A stretch of 64,000 nucleotides of DNA from Nitrospirota bacterium (lineage in GTDB: Bacteria > Nitrospirota > Leptospirillia > Leptospirillales > Leptospirillaceae). Below, one piece after another: positions 18,352-26,267 of the stretch. A program made the translations under genes and the position numbers. The stretch's first letter is position 1; each line of letters starts with the position of its first letter. The notes under the pieces were generated by a model. That model ran no database searches and was not told where the DNA came from. It saw only the letters and a list, made by a program, of their open reading frames with translations. The stretch spans positions 100,575-164,574 of the forward strand of contig JAKADN010000001.1 of the NCBI GenBank assembly GCA_021820445.1, written 5' to 3'.

Positions 18352-18380
18352 TTGCATTCTGGTTTTGCGGGCGGTATAGT
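18352..18380 (+). promoter_or_regulatory. Predicted sigma-70 promoter of the hydrogenase operon
   Basis: TTGCAT (18352-18357), exactly 17 nt, then TATAGT (18375-18380): 4/6 and 5/6 matches. It would give a long leader of about 185 nt before the small-subunit ATG, which leaves room for regulation. Confidence 0.5.
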
Positions 18381-18572
18381 TCGTGCGGAAACATTTCCCG
18401 GCCTGGAGCTCCTCTTCCGGCCCCTTTTCTTCTTCCCTCAGGCGATGAAGCCTGGGCTCATTTCGATCCAAACGTCACCGAAGACGACATCAACCTTCAT
18501 TCATGCATTCATGGCATCCACGGAAAAAGTCCCGTTCCGGGGAGGGATCCCGCTTCATCTGAGGAGGTGACC

Positions 18573-19667
18573 ATGTCCGAGACTGTCTACGAGGTCATGC
18601 GAAGCCAGGGAATCACACGAAGAAGTTTTCTCAAGTTCTGCAGCGTCATGGCCGCCGGCCTGTCGCTGGGGCCGACCTATGTCTATGACATCGCCCGGGC
18701 CCTTGAAACCAAGCCGCGCGTCCCCGTGCTCTGGCTCCATGGACTCGAATGCACCTGCTGCAGCGAATCCTTCATCCGTTCTTCCCATCCCCTGGCCAAG
18801 GACGTCATCCTGTCGATGATCTCGCTGGACTACGACGACACCCTCATGGCGGCGGCGGGCTTCCAGGCGGAGGCCTGCATCGACGACATCATGCAGAAAT
18901 ACCCCGGAGAATACATCCTGGCCGTCGAGGGGAATCCCCCGTTGAACGAGGACGGGATGTACTGCATCGTCGGAGGGAAACCCTTCGTCGAGCAGCTCAA
19001 ACGGGTTGCGGCGAAGGCCAAGGCCGTCATCGCCTGGGGCTCCTGTGCGTCGTGGGGTTGCGTCCAGGCCGCAAAGCCCAATCCGACGCAGGCCACGCCC
19101 ATCCACAAGGTCCTGACCGACCACTCGGTGATCAAGATCCCCGGGTGTCCCCCCATCGCCGAGGTGATGACCGGCGTCATCACCTACATCACGGCCTTCG
19201 GCCGCCTTCCCGCCCTCGACAGGGAAGGACGACCCAAGATGTTTTACAGCCAGAGGATCCACGACAAGTGCTACCGGCGACCGAACTTCGACGCGGGCCA
19301 GTACGTCGAGCGATGGGACGACGAGGGGGCCCGGAAGGGGTATTGTCTCTACAAGGTCGGATGCAAGGGGCCGGTCACCTACAACGCCTGCTCCACGATC
19401 GGCTGGAACAACGGAGTCTCCTTCCCGATCAAGTCAGGCCACGGATGCATCGGGTGCTCCGAAAAGGATTTCTGGGACAAGGGGCCCTTCTACAAGCATC
19501 TGTCCCATATCGAGGGATTCGGGGTCGAGGCCGACGCCGACACCATCGGGATGGTCGCGCTGGGGGCGGCGGGCGCCGGAGTGGCGGCCCATGCGGTTCT
19601 CACAGGAATACGAAAACCCGGGCGGGAAGAGGCCCGGGACCAGCCAAACGACAAGGGCCAGGTCTGA
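18573..19667 (+). CDS. hyaA: [NiFe]-hydrogenase small subunit, O2-tolerant group 1d type
   Basis: Electron-transfer subunit of a membrane-bound uptake hydrogenase (364 aa). A Tat signal RRSFLKF (16-22) directs the folded dimer across the membrane. The proximal-cluster region has Cys60, Cys62 and Cys63 (ECTCCSESF), Cys158, Cys163 (GSCASWGC) and Cys192. The two extra cysteines, 62 and 163, replace the glycines of O2-sensitive enzymes and are the signature of the O2-tolerant [4Fe-3S] cluster. Medial and distal cluster motifs follow, and a hydrophobic C-terminal anchor lies near 318-342. The protein closely resembles HoxK of Ralstonia eutropha. GAGGAGG precedes the ATG. Confidence 0.97.
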   Translation: MSETVYEVMRSQGITRRSFLKFCSVMAAGLSLGPTYVYDIARALETKPRVPVLWLHGLECTCCSESFIRSSHPLAKDVILSMISLDYDDTLMAAAGFQAEACIDDIMQKYPGEYILAVEGNPPLNEDGMYCIVGGKPFVEQLKRVAAKAKAVIAWGSCASWGCVQAAKPNPTQATPIHKVLTDHSVIKIPGCPPIAEVMTGVITYITAFGRLPALDREGRPKMFYSQRIHDKCYRRPNFDAGQYVERWDDEGARKGYCLYKVGCKGPVTYNACSTIGWNNGVSFPIKSGHGCIGCSEKDFWDKGPFYKHLSHIEGFGVEADADTIGMVALGAAGAGVAAHAVLTGIRKPGREEARDQPNDKGQV

Positions 19668-19700
19668 CGGAGAGTCACGACAAGGGAAGGAGCTTCTCCC

Positions 19701-21494
19701 ATGAGTGTCTACGAAACGCAGGGATTCCGCCTCGACAACTCGGGACGGCGGGTCGTGGTCGATCCCGTGACACGGATCGAAGGCCATCTGAGGTGCGAGG
19801 TCAACATCGACCACGACAACGTGATCCGGAACGCGGTCAGCTCGGGAACGATGTGGCGAGGGATCGAGACGATCCTCAGGGGGAGGGATCCCCGGGACGC
19901 CTGGGCCTTCACCCAGCGCATCTGCGGGGTCTGCACGGGGGTCCATGCCCTGGTCTCGGTGCGGACGGTGGAGGATGCCCTGGGGATCCGGATCCCCGAA
20001 AACGCGAACATCATCCGGAACCTCATGCACGCCACCCTCTTTGCCCAGGACCACCTGGTCCACTTCTACCATCTCCACGCCATGGACTGGGTGGATGTTC
20101 CGGATGCGCTCAAGGCTGACCCCCGCGAGACATCCGCGATCGCCCAGAAGATTTCACGCTGGCCGAATTCTTCCCCGGGATACTTCAGGGACGTCCAGAA
20201 CCGGCTCAAAAAGTTTGTCGAGTCGGGTCAGCTGGGTCCCTTCGCCAACGGGTACTGGGGCAATGCGTCCTACCGGCTCCCGTCGGCGGTCAACCTTCTG
20301 GCGGTGACGCACTATCTCGAGGCGCTCGATTTCCAGAAGGATATCGTCAAGATCCAGACCATCTTCGGGGGAAAGAACCCCCATCCCAACTGGCTGGTGG
20401 GAGGGGTTCCCTGCGCGATCAACATCGACGGGGACCTTGCGTCCGGAGCGCCCATCAATATGGAGCGGCTGAACTTCGTCTCCGGGATCATCGACCGGAC
20501 GATCGCCTTCATTGACCAGGTCTACATTCCGGATCTCGTCGCCATCGCCTCCTACTACAAGAACTGGCTCTACGGGGCCGGCTTGTCGGGGCAGAATGTC
20601 CTGGCTTACGGAGAGTTTCCCGACCGGGCCAACAATGACAGTCCCGACAACCTCCTCCTTCCCCGCGGGGCCATTGTGAACGGGGATCTCTCCACCGTTC
20701 ATCCCGTCGATCTCCGCAACCCCGAAGAGGTGAAGGAGTACGTCGTCCATTCCTGGTATCGCTATCCCGACGAGACGAAGGGACTTCATCCCTGGGATGG
20801 AATCACCGATCCGCACTATGTCCTGGGGAAAAGGGCGAAAGGGACGCCCACGGACATCCAGGAGCTCGACGAAGAGGGAAAGTATTCCTTCATCAAGGCT
20901 CCCCGCTGGAATGGCCACGCCATGGAGGTCGGCCCCCTGGCCCGCTGGATCGTCGGCTACGCGCTTAAAAAACCGGAGTTCAAGGAGCCTGTCGACAATC
21001 TGCTCGGGACGCTCGGCCTCCCGGTTTCGGCCCTCTTTTCCACCCTGGGGAGAACGGCGGCCCGGGGTCTCGAGGCCTCCTGGGCCGCCCACAAGATGCG
21101 GTATTTCCACGACCGGCTCATGGCCAACATCCGGGCCGGGGACACGTCGACCGCCAACACCGAAAAATGGGAGCCGTCCACATGGCCCCGGGAGTGCAAG
21201 GGGGTGGGGTCCGGCGAAGCGCCAAGGGGCGCTCTCGCCCACTGGCTCAGGATCCGGGACGAAAAGATCGAGAACTACCAGGCGGTGGTTCCGACGACAT
21301 GGAATGCGTCTCCCCGCGACCCGAAGGGTCAGATCGGGGCCTACGAGGCGGCCCTCCTGAACACCCCGCTCTCGAATCCGAAGCAGCCGCTGGAGATCCT
21401 GCGGACCCTGCACAGCTTCGATCCCTGCCTGGCCTGTTCGACCCACATCATGGGCCCGGCCGGCGAACCTCTTCACAGCGTCAAAGTCTGCTGA
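19701..21494 (+). CDS. hyaB: [NiFe]-hydrogenase large subunit
   Basis: Catalytic subunit (597 aa) holding the Ni-Fe(CN)2CO centre, facing the periplasm. The nickel ligands are in [10 protein letters not shown] (Cys75, Cys78) and DPCLACSTH (Cys576, Cys579). Maturation should cut after His582, removing the 15-residue tail [15 protein letters not shown]. The tail ends in Cys where Arg is usual. It travels through the Tat system with the small subunit. GGAAGGAG lies 9 nt before the ATG. Confidence 0.97.
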   Translation: MSVYETQGFRLDNSGRRVVVDPVTRIEGHLRCEVNIDHDNVIRNAVSSGTMWRGIETILRGRDPRDAWAFTQRICGVCTGVHALVSVRTVEDALGIRIPENANIIRNLMHATLFAQDHLVHFYHLHAMDWVDVPDALKADPRETSAIAQKISRWPNSSPGYFRDVQNRLKKFVESGQLGPFANGYWGNASYRLPSAVNLLAVTHYLEALDFQKDIVKIQTIFGGKNPHPNWLVGGVPCAINIDGDLASGAPINMERLNFVSGIIDRTIAFIDQVYIPDLVAIASYYKNWLYGAGLSGQNVLAYGEFPDRANNDSPDNLLLPRGAIVNGDLSTVHPVDLRNPEEVKEYVVHSWYRYPDETKGLHPWDGITDPHYVLGKRAKGTPTDIQELDEEGKYSFIKAPRWNGHAMEVGPLARWIVGYALKKPEFKEPVDNLLGTLGLPVSALFSTLGRTAARGLEASWAAHKMRYFHDRLMANIRAGDTSTANTEKWEPSTWPRECKGVGSGEAPRGALAHWLRIRDEKIENYQAVVPTTWNASPRDPKGQIGAYEAALLNTPLSNPKQPLEILRTLHSFDPCLACSTHIMGPAGEPLHSVKVC

Positions 21495-21512
21495 GGCAGA
21501 CGGGAGGGATCC

Positions 21513-22217
21513 ATGGGACGACACGAACGCGAGGGGTTCCGGACGGCCCCCGAGGACGAACAGGGCGTTTTCTACGTCTATGAGGCCCCCGTGCGCCTCT
21601 GGCACTGGATCAACGCCGGCTCTGTCGTCGCCCTGGCGGTGACCGGCCTCTTGATCGCCCATCCCTTCCCGAGCCTCATGGGAGAGGCCAGCCACCACTT
21701 CCTGATGGGGGATGTCCGCTTTGTTCATTTCGTGGCCGCGTGGCTTTTCGGGGGGGGATTTCTGATCCGGCTCCTCTGGGCCCTCGAGGGAAACGCCTAT
21801 TCCCGGGAGCTGTTTCATCTGCCCCTGAAAGACCGCTCCTGGTGGGGTTCGCTTGGCTACGAGGCCCGTTGGAATCTCTTTCTCGAGGAGCGCGCCCGAA
21901 AGTATTACGGCCACAACCCCATGGCCCAGTTGGCCATGTTTTTCTTCTTTGTCCTGGGCAGCCTGCTCATGATCCTCACCGGGGGAGCCCTCTATGCCGA
22001 AGGCCTTGGAGACGGCTCCTGGGCCGACCGCCTTTTCGGATGGGTCACGCCCCTCGTCGGTCAGCCCCAGGATCTTCGGACGCTCCACCATCTGGGAATG
22101 TGGCTCATCCTCGTCTTCGTGGCGGGTCACATCTACATGGCTGTTCGCGAGGATATCGTGGGGCGGCAGACTTCGGTCGGGACGATGATCAGCGGCTTCA
22201 GGATCTTCCGGAAGTAG
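21513..22217 (+). CDS. hyaC: Hydrogenase cytochrome b subunit
   Basis: Four-helix dihaem cytochrome b (234 aa) that anchors the hydrogenase and passes electrons to the quinone pool. Histidines able to bind haem occur in RLWHWINAG, VRFVHFVAAW, LHHLGMW and AGHIYMAV, the usual family positions. It follows the large subunit by 18 nt and precedes the maturation protease, as in hox and hya operons. Confidence 0.94.
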   Translation: MGRHEREGFRTAPEDEQGVFYVYEAPVRLWHWINAGSVVALAVTGLLIAHPFPSLMGEASHHFLMGDVRFVHFVAAWLFGGGFLIRLLWALEGNAYSRELFHLPLKDRSWWGSLGYEARWNLFLEERARKYYGHNPMAQLAMFFFFVLGSLLMILTGGALYAEGLGDGSWADRLFGWVTPLVGQPQDLRTLHHLGMWLILVFVAGHIYMAVREDIVGRQTSVGTMISGFRIFRK

Positions 22218-22228
22218 CGGAGGAAAGG

Positions 22229-22789
22229 GTGGAGGACAATATCCTGTCCGGGCGACGGATCCTTGTTCTTGGGATCGGAAACCTCCTTTGGGCCGACGAA
22301 GGGTTCGGGGTTCGCGCGGTGGAAGCCTTCGGCCGGGCCTACGAATATCCCAACTCCGTCCTCCTCATGGATGGCGGGACCCAGGGGCTCCTCTTGATGC
22401 CCCATATCCAGGAGGCCACCCATCTGCTGATCTTCGACGCCGTCGACTTCGGACAGCCTCCCGGGACGATGGTCACGAGAAGAAACGAGGAGGTTCCGGC
22501 CTACCTCCACTCCGGAAAGATGAGTCTTCACCAGACGGGATTCCAGGAGGTTCTGGTATTGTGCGATCTTTTGGGAAGTCGTCCTCCGGAGATGGCCCTC
22601 ATCGGCCTCCAGCCCTTGGACTGGGATACCTTCGGGGGGGATCTGACTACCCTGGCAAGGGAAAGCATCCCGACAGCCCTTGAGTCTGCGGTATCGGTCC
22701 TTCGGGAGTGGGGCGTCGAACCTCGGCTCCGCCGGGAGGGGGCCTGCGGGGAATTTCTATTTCCACGGGCCCTTCAGTCCTCCGTTTAG
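22229..22789 (+). CDS. hyaD: Hydrogenase large-subunit maturation endopeptidase
   Basis: Nickel-dependent protease that removes the C-terminal tail of the large subunit after the metal centre is assembled. The 186 aa begin with VLGIGNLLWADEGFG, where Glu24 matches a nickel-sensing ligand of HybD; an Asp in IFDAVDFG and a His in MSLHQTGFQE supply the other two. The GTG at 22229 follows GGAGGAAAG; no ATG is placed suitably. Specificity for HyaB is inferred from the neighbourhood. Confidence 0.93.
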   Translation: MEDNILSGRRILVLGIGNLLWADEGFGVRAVEAFGRAYEYPNSVLLMDGGTQGLLLMPHIQEATHLLIFDAVDFGQPPGTMVTRRNEEVPAYLHSGKMSLHQTGFQEVLVLCDLLGSRPPEMALIGLQPLDWDTFGGDLTTLARESIPTALESAVSVLREWGVEPRLRREGACGEFLFPRALQSSV

Positions 22790-22806
22790 AAGAAAAGGAT
22801 CAGGCC

Positions 22807-23103
22807 GTGTGTCTGGGAATCCCCATGCGTGTGATCTCCCCCTCTTCCGAGTTTTTACTCCAGGCGACCTGCGAGGGCCGCGGGGAGAAGAGGATCGTCA
22901 ATCTCGCCCTCGTCGGTCCCCAGAGCGAGGGAAGCTTTGTCCTTGTCTTTTCCGGCCACGCACAGCGGGTCCTGGACCGAGAGGAGGCCCTTCAGATCGA
23001 CCTGGCACTTGATGCCCTTGAGGCGGCCCTCTCGGGGGAGACGGATTTCGACCGATTTTTTCCGGAACTTCCCTCCGCCTCCGGCCGGAAAGATCAAGAA
23101 TGA
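22807..23103 (+). CDS. hupF: HypC-family chaperone of HupF/HoxL type
   Basis: A 98-residue HypC-like chaperone dedicated to the large subunit, equivalent to HoxL of R. eutropha. It starts at GTG, giving the N-terminal CLGIPMRV that defines the family; the cysteine after Met binds the Fe(CN)2CO group. It differs from the second HypC-family gene at 28654, which serves the general Hyp machinery. It overlaps the next gene by 4 nt. Confidence 0.88.
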   Translation: MCLGIPMRVISPSSEFLLQATCEGRGEKRIVNLALVGPQSEGSFVLVFSGHAQRVLDREEALQIDLALDALEAALSGETDFDRFFPELPSASGRKDQE

Positions 23104-23906
23104 CCGCCCGGCCTCCGGAGGAACGGCCGGAAGGGGAACCGGTCACCCGCACCCTGTTCTCGGCTCTCGAAAGAGTGGGCGCCGCTCTCGAACGGGCATT
23201 GGCGTCCCCTGCTCTTCCGCAGCGTCCCGAATTGGGGGATCTGACCCCCGGCGAACGCCGGAGGCTCGTCACCCTCCTGGGGGAGGGTGAGATCTCCGGA
23301 TCGGTCCAAGCTTCTCCTGGGGAAGACGGAGTGGCTCTTTATGTTCGGGAATCGTTCCACCCGGGGATCTGGATGATGGGGGTGAAACCTGAGAAGGACG
23401 AGGGGGTGGTTCTGTCCCATATCGAGGTCGGCCGGGCTCCCGGAATCCTGGTTCAGAGACCGGAGCCCTCCCCGTTCCTCGAATCGGGGGGTCTCGCCTC
23501 CGATGATCCGATCGCGGACCAGCTTCGGCCGGAGCTCATGAACGCCCTGCCTCTTATGATGGAAGCGGCCCAACATCTTGCGGAATACTCTCCGGACAAG
23601 AAGAACCACCGGATCTTTCTCAACAAGCTTCCTCTTTCGGAAGGGGACGCAAAATGGATCGACCGTGTCTGCGCGGGGGGGCGCATCGCCCTGGCGTCAA
23701 AGGGATATGGGGACTGTCGTGTGGTGTCGACCGGTTTTTCAGGGCTGTGGCGGGTCCTCTACAGTAATCCCGAGGGAATCCCTCTTCTCGATGCCCTTTG
23801 CGTCGCGGACATTCCCGACGAGATTGCCGCCGCCCCGGAAGACCTCTCCCAGTCCCTCGCGGACTATCGCGAGTTCCTGGAATGGGTCGCCCGGGACCTG
23901 TCGTGA
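23100..23906 (+). CDS. hupH: Hydrogenase expression protein, HyaF/HupH/HoxQ family
   Basis: A 268-aa protein of the HupH family, thought to assist small-subunit maturation or Tat export under oxic conditions. The family C-terminal signature is clear: RVLYSNPEGIPLLDALCV, then IPDEIAAAPEDL near 222-253. The usual partner HoxO/HyaE is not next to it. It overlaps both flanking genes (ATGA, GTGA). Confidence 0.85.
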   Translation: MTARPPEERPEGEPVTRTLFSALERVGAALERALASPALPQRPELGDLTPGERRRLVTLLGEGEISGSVQASPGEDGVALYVRESFHPGIWMMGVKPEKDEGVVLSHIEVGRAPGILVQRPEPSPFLESGGLASDDPIADQLRPELMNALPLMMEAAQHLAEYSPDKKNHRIFLNKLPLSEGDAKWIDRVCAGGRIALASKGYGDCRVVSTGFSGLWRVLYSNPEGIPLLDALCVADIPDEIAAAPEDLSQSLADYREFLEWVARDLS

Positions 23907-25069
23907 AGGAGTCGGAGCCAGGACCGGGGGAATGCCTCCGAGCCATTCTGGACCCGGAGGAGGGGACGGATTCTCCAATGCGTCTGACCCTTTTCCCGAG
24001 GGATCTGTCCCATCAGCGGCTTCTCGAAGGGGTGGAGGAAGGGGAGGCCCTGCGCCGCCTCCGGAGTCTGTTCCATCTTTGCGGAAAGGCCCAGGAGCGA
24101 CTTGCTTTTCAAGCCCTCCGGGCCGCCCGGGGGAAGCCGCTCGAGGAGCCCTTTCAAGAGGGGGAGATCCTTCGGGAAAGCCTTTTCGAAAGCCTGCGCT
24201 CTCTCCTCCTGCCGATAAACGGCGAGGCGATCCTCCCTTTTACCGAAAAGGAAGCGTGGAGACATCTTCGGGATCTTGGAAGAAAGGACCGTCATTCGAC
24301 GGAGAGCAGTTTTTTTACGGGATTTCGGACCCTTCTCGAAGGCGTCGTGCTGGGCGAGAGCGTCTTCCGGTTCCTGGCCCGTGGAACGGCCGGGGATTGG
24401 GACGACTGGCTCCGGGACAGGCGTATGCTCTCACCGGTCGTCCGGAAGGCGGCTCTTCTGGCTCCCGAAGGGGAGGGGGCCATTCCCTTTCTCCCGGAGC
24501 TCTCCCTTCAGGATGCAGGTTGCCTGGAGCAGCTGGCCCGCGCCATGGACGACCGGGAATTCCTGTCATGGCCCCACCTGGAAGGGGAGGGGCGGGAGAC
24601 CGGTCCTCTGGCCCGCGAAAGAGAGCATCCTATGGTGTGGGATCTCTGGATGTCCGGACGCTCCCTGTCGGCCCGTTTGGCCGCCCGCCTGGTCGAGCTT
24701 GCCCGCTGGTCGAAGGGGGAGAAGGACGGTGGGGGAGATAAAGCCAGGCTGGCGGAGATCCGTTCACGCTCACAGGGTGACGGGGTCGGTATCGCCTGGG
24801 GAGAGACCTCCCGGGGACTTTTGGTTCATCGGTGGACCCTAAGGGAAGGGCGGGTGAGGGGCGTCCGGATCCTGGCTCCCACGGAGTGGACCTTTTCTCC
24901 GGAAGGGGGCGCCTTCGCCTCCTGGTGTTCCGCCCTGTCCCGAAAGAGGAGCTCCGGAAGGGGCCTTCGGGCGCTCGTTGCGGATTCTCTCTGGGTCTTC
25001 GACCCCTGCGCCCCGGTTGTGGTAAGGGAGCGTGCTCTCACCGGGGGAATGGACGGTCGGGATGCATGA
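23903..25069 (+). CDS. hupK: HupK/HoxV-like hydrogenase assembly protein
   Basis: A 388-aa protein with no strong catalytic motif of its own. It ends with DSLWVFDPCAPVVV (DPC at 367-369), a remnant of the large-subunit L2 motif in which the second cysteine and the histidine are missing; such degenerate large-subunit relatives are called HupK or HoxV and act as scaffolds during NiFe-centre assembly. Start GTG 23903 overlaps the previous stop by 4 nt, and the end overlaps hypA by 8 nt. The assignment depends largely on position and the C-terminal remnant. Confidence 0.7.
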   Translation: MKESEPGPGECLRAILDPEEGTDSPMRLTLFPRDLSHQRLLEGVEEGEALRRLRSLFHLCGKAQERLAFQALRAARGKPLEEPFQEGEILRESLFESLRSLLLPINGEAILPFTEKEAWRHLRDLGRKDRHSTESSFFTGFRTLLEGVVLGESVFRFLARGTAGDWDDWLRDRRMLSPVVRKAALLAPEGEGAIPFLPELSLQDAGCLEQLARAMDDREFLSWPHLEGEGRETGPLAREREHPMVWDLWMSGRSLSARLAARLVELARWSKGEKDGGGDKARLAEIRSRSQGDGVGIAWGETSRGLLVHRWTLREGRVRGVRILAPTEWTFSPEGGAFASWCSALSRKRSSGRGLRALVADSLWVFDPCAPVVVRERALTGGMDGRDA

Positions 25070-25442
25070 ACTCTCTCTGGTGATGAGTCTCCTGGAACTC
25101 TGCGAGGACGAGGCATCCCGGGGAGGATTTGAACGGATCGATCGGATTGTCCTGGAGGTGGGGGCGCTTTCGGGGGTCTCGGTTCCCGCCCTGACCTTCA
25201 GCTTCGAATCTGCCGTCCTGGGAACGGTCTCGGAATTTGCCGAACTCGAGATCCGGGAGATTCCCGGAACCGGGTGGTGCTTTCACTGCGAAAAGACAGT
25301 GTCTCTGCAAGACCCCTTGCGGAGCTGTCCCGGATGCGGGGGCTCCGGGGTTCTTCCCACGGGAGGGATGGAGTTCCGTCTTTGCGAGCTGATCGTGCGC
25401 GACGACCGGTCCGGGAAAATACCGGAAAAAGGAGGGGATTAA
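25062..25442 (+). CDS. hypA: Hydrogenase nickel incorporation protein HypA
   Basis: Nickel chaperone (126 aa) that works with HypB to insert nickel into the large subunit. The N-terminal MHE gives the nickel ligand His2, and the zinc loop uses Cys73, Cys76, Cys89 and Cys92. The true start is the ATG at 25062, since MHELSLV is the invariant beginning; an upstream open stretch is not part of it. The stop shares one base with hypB (TAATG). Confidence 0.95.
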   Translation: MHELSLVMSLLELCEDEASRGGFERIDRIVLEVGALSGVSVPALTFSFESAVLGTVSEFAELEIREIPGTGWCFHCEKTVSLQDPLRSCPGCGGSGVLPTGGMEFRLCELIVRDDRSGKIPEKGGD

Positions 25443-26254
25443 TGTGCGTGGAATGCGGGTGCGGGTCTCAGGGGGAGGGCAAAATGGGGGGGCGGGTTCT
25501 TCCCCATCACCATCACGATGAAGGCGATCATTCGGTGTCTCATGAGTCCCATGGGCAGGAGGAGGGCGGAGGGTCTCACCGGAGAATTTCGGTCGAACAG
25601 GACATCCTGGGGAAAAACAACCGCATCGCCCAGGGCAACCGTGATTTTTTCACGGCGAACGGCCTCCTCGTCCTGAATCTTCTCTCGAGTCCGGGATCAG
25701 GAAAGACCACCCTTCTCGAGAGGACGATCGGAGCTTTGGGGAACAAGGTCCCCCTGGCGGTCATCGAAGGAGACCAGGAGACGAGCCGGGATGCGGACCG
25801 GATTCGCCGTTTGGGAGTGCCTGCCGTCCAGATCAACACCGGAGCCGGCTGCCACCTCGATGCCCACCAGGTGGCCCATGCGGTGGGCGAGCTCGCTCTT
25901 GTCCCCGGGATGATCCTGGTCATCGAGAATGTCGGGAATCTGGTCTGTCCGGCGCTCTTCGACCTCGGAGAGACCGCCCGGGTTGTCCTTTTCTCGGTGA
26001 CGGAAGGGGAAGACAAGCCTCTCAAGTATCCCCGGATCTTTCGCGACGCCGACCTGACCCTTCTCACCAAGGCGGATCTTCTTCCCCATCTGGATTTCGA
26101 GGTCGAACGGGCGGAAAACGCCCTCCGCTCCGTCAATCCCCGGGGAGAAATCCTCTCCCTCTCCTCCCGGACGGGGGAGGGGATGGAAGGGTGGTTGTCC
26201 TGGCTTTCTGTACGGCGGACAGGGGTCGGGACAGTTCCGGATCTCCCGGCCTGA
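25442..26254 (+). CDS. hypB: Hydrogenase nickel incorporation GTPase HypB
   Basis: SIMIBI-class GTPase (270 aa) that drives nickel delivery. The N-terminus has MCVECGCG, the CxxCxC high-affinity nickel site, then a His-rich stretch (PHHHHDEGDH, ESHGQ) suited to nickel storage. The P-loop SPGSGKTTL is at 83-91, with IEGDQETSRDADR and LTKADLL as further G motifs. It starts on the last base of hypA. Confidence 0.96.
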   Translation: MCVECGCGSQGEGKMGGRVLPHHHHDEGDHSVSHESHGQEEGGGSHRRISVEQDILGKNNRIAQGNRDFFTANGLLVLNLLSSPGSGKTTLLERTIGALGNKVPLAVIEGDQETSRDADRIRRLGVPAVQINTGAGCHLDAHQVAHAVGELALVPGMILVIENVGNLVCPALFDLGETARVVLFSVTEGEDKPLKYPRIFRDADLTLLTKADLLPHLDFEVERAENALRSVNPRGEILSLSSRTGEGMEGWLSWLSVRRTGVGTVPDLPA

Positions 26255-26267
26255 AGCGGAGACAATC

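Larger units (their letters stand above)
18233..18572. other. Divergent intergenic region between kinase and hydrogenase operons
   Basis: This 340-nt stretch holds no gene I can support. It contains a good plus-strand sigma-70 pair (18352-18380) and a weaker minus-strand pair (18287-18315), leaving a leader of about 185 nt before the hydrogenase small subunit. I see no TGGC-N8-TTGC sigma-54 element, no clear FNR-type palindrome, and no terminator hairpin. A short TTG-start ORF (18352-18570) has no family-like features. Confidence 0.6.

Noticed and set aside
18352-18570. 72-codon ORF between kinase and hydrogenase genes
   Set aside because: It starts within the -35 hexamer of a good promoter, has no ribosome site and no recognisable features.
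18233-18572. Sigma-54 promoter for the hydrogenase operon
   Set aside because: Many hydrogenase operons use sigma-54, but I found no TGGC/TTGC pair with correct spacing; TGGCATCCACGG is not followed by GC at -12.
18749-20119. 456-codon plus-strand frame through the hydrogenase small and large subunits
   Set aside because: It is a shifted frame of hyaA and hyaB with Arg/Gly-rich, non-family sequence.
20154-22130. 658-codon minus-strand open frame across the hydrogenase large subunit and cytochrome b
   Set aside because: Both sense genes have all family motifs; the antisense translation is low-complexity and rich in Pro, Gly and Arg.
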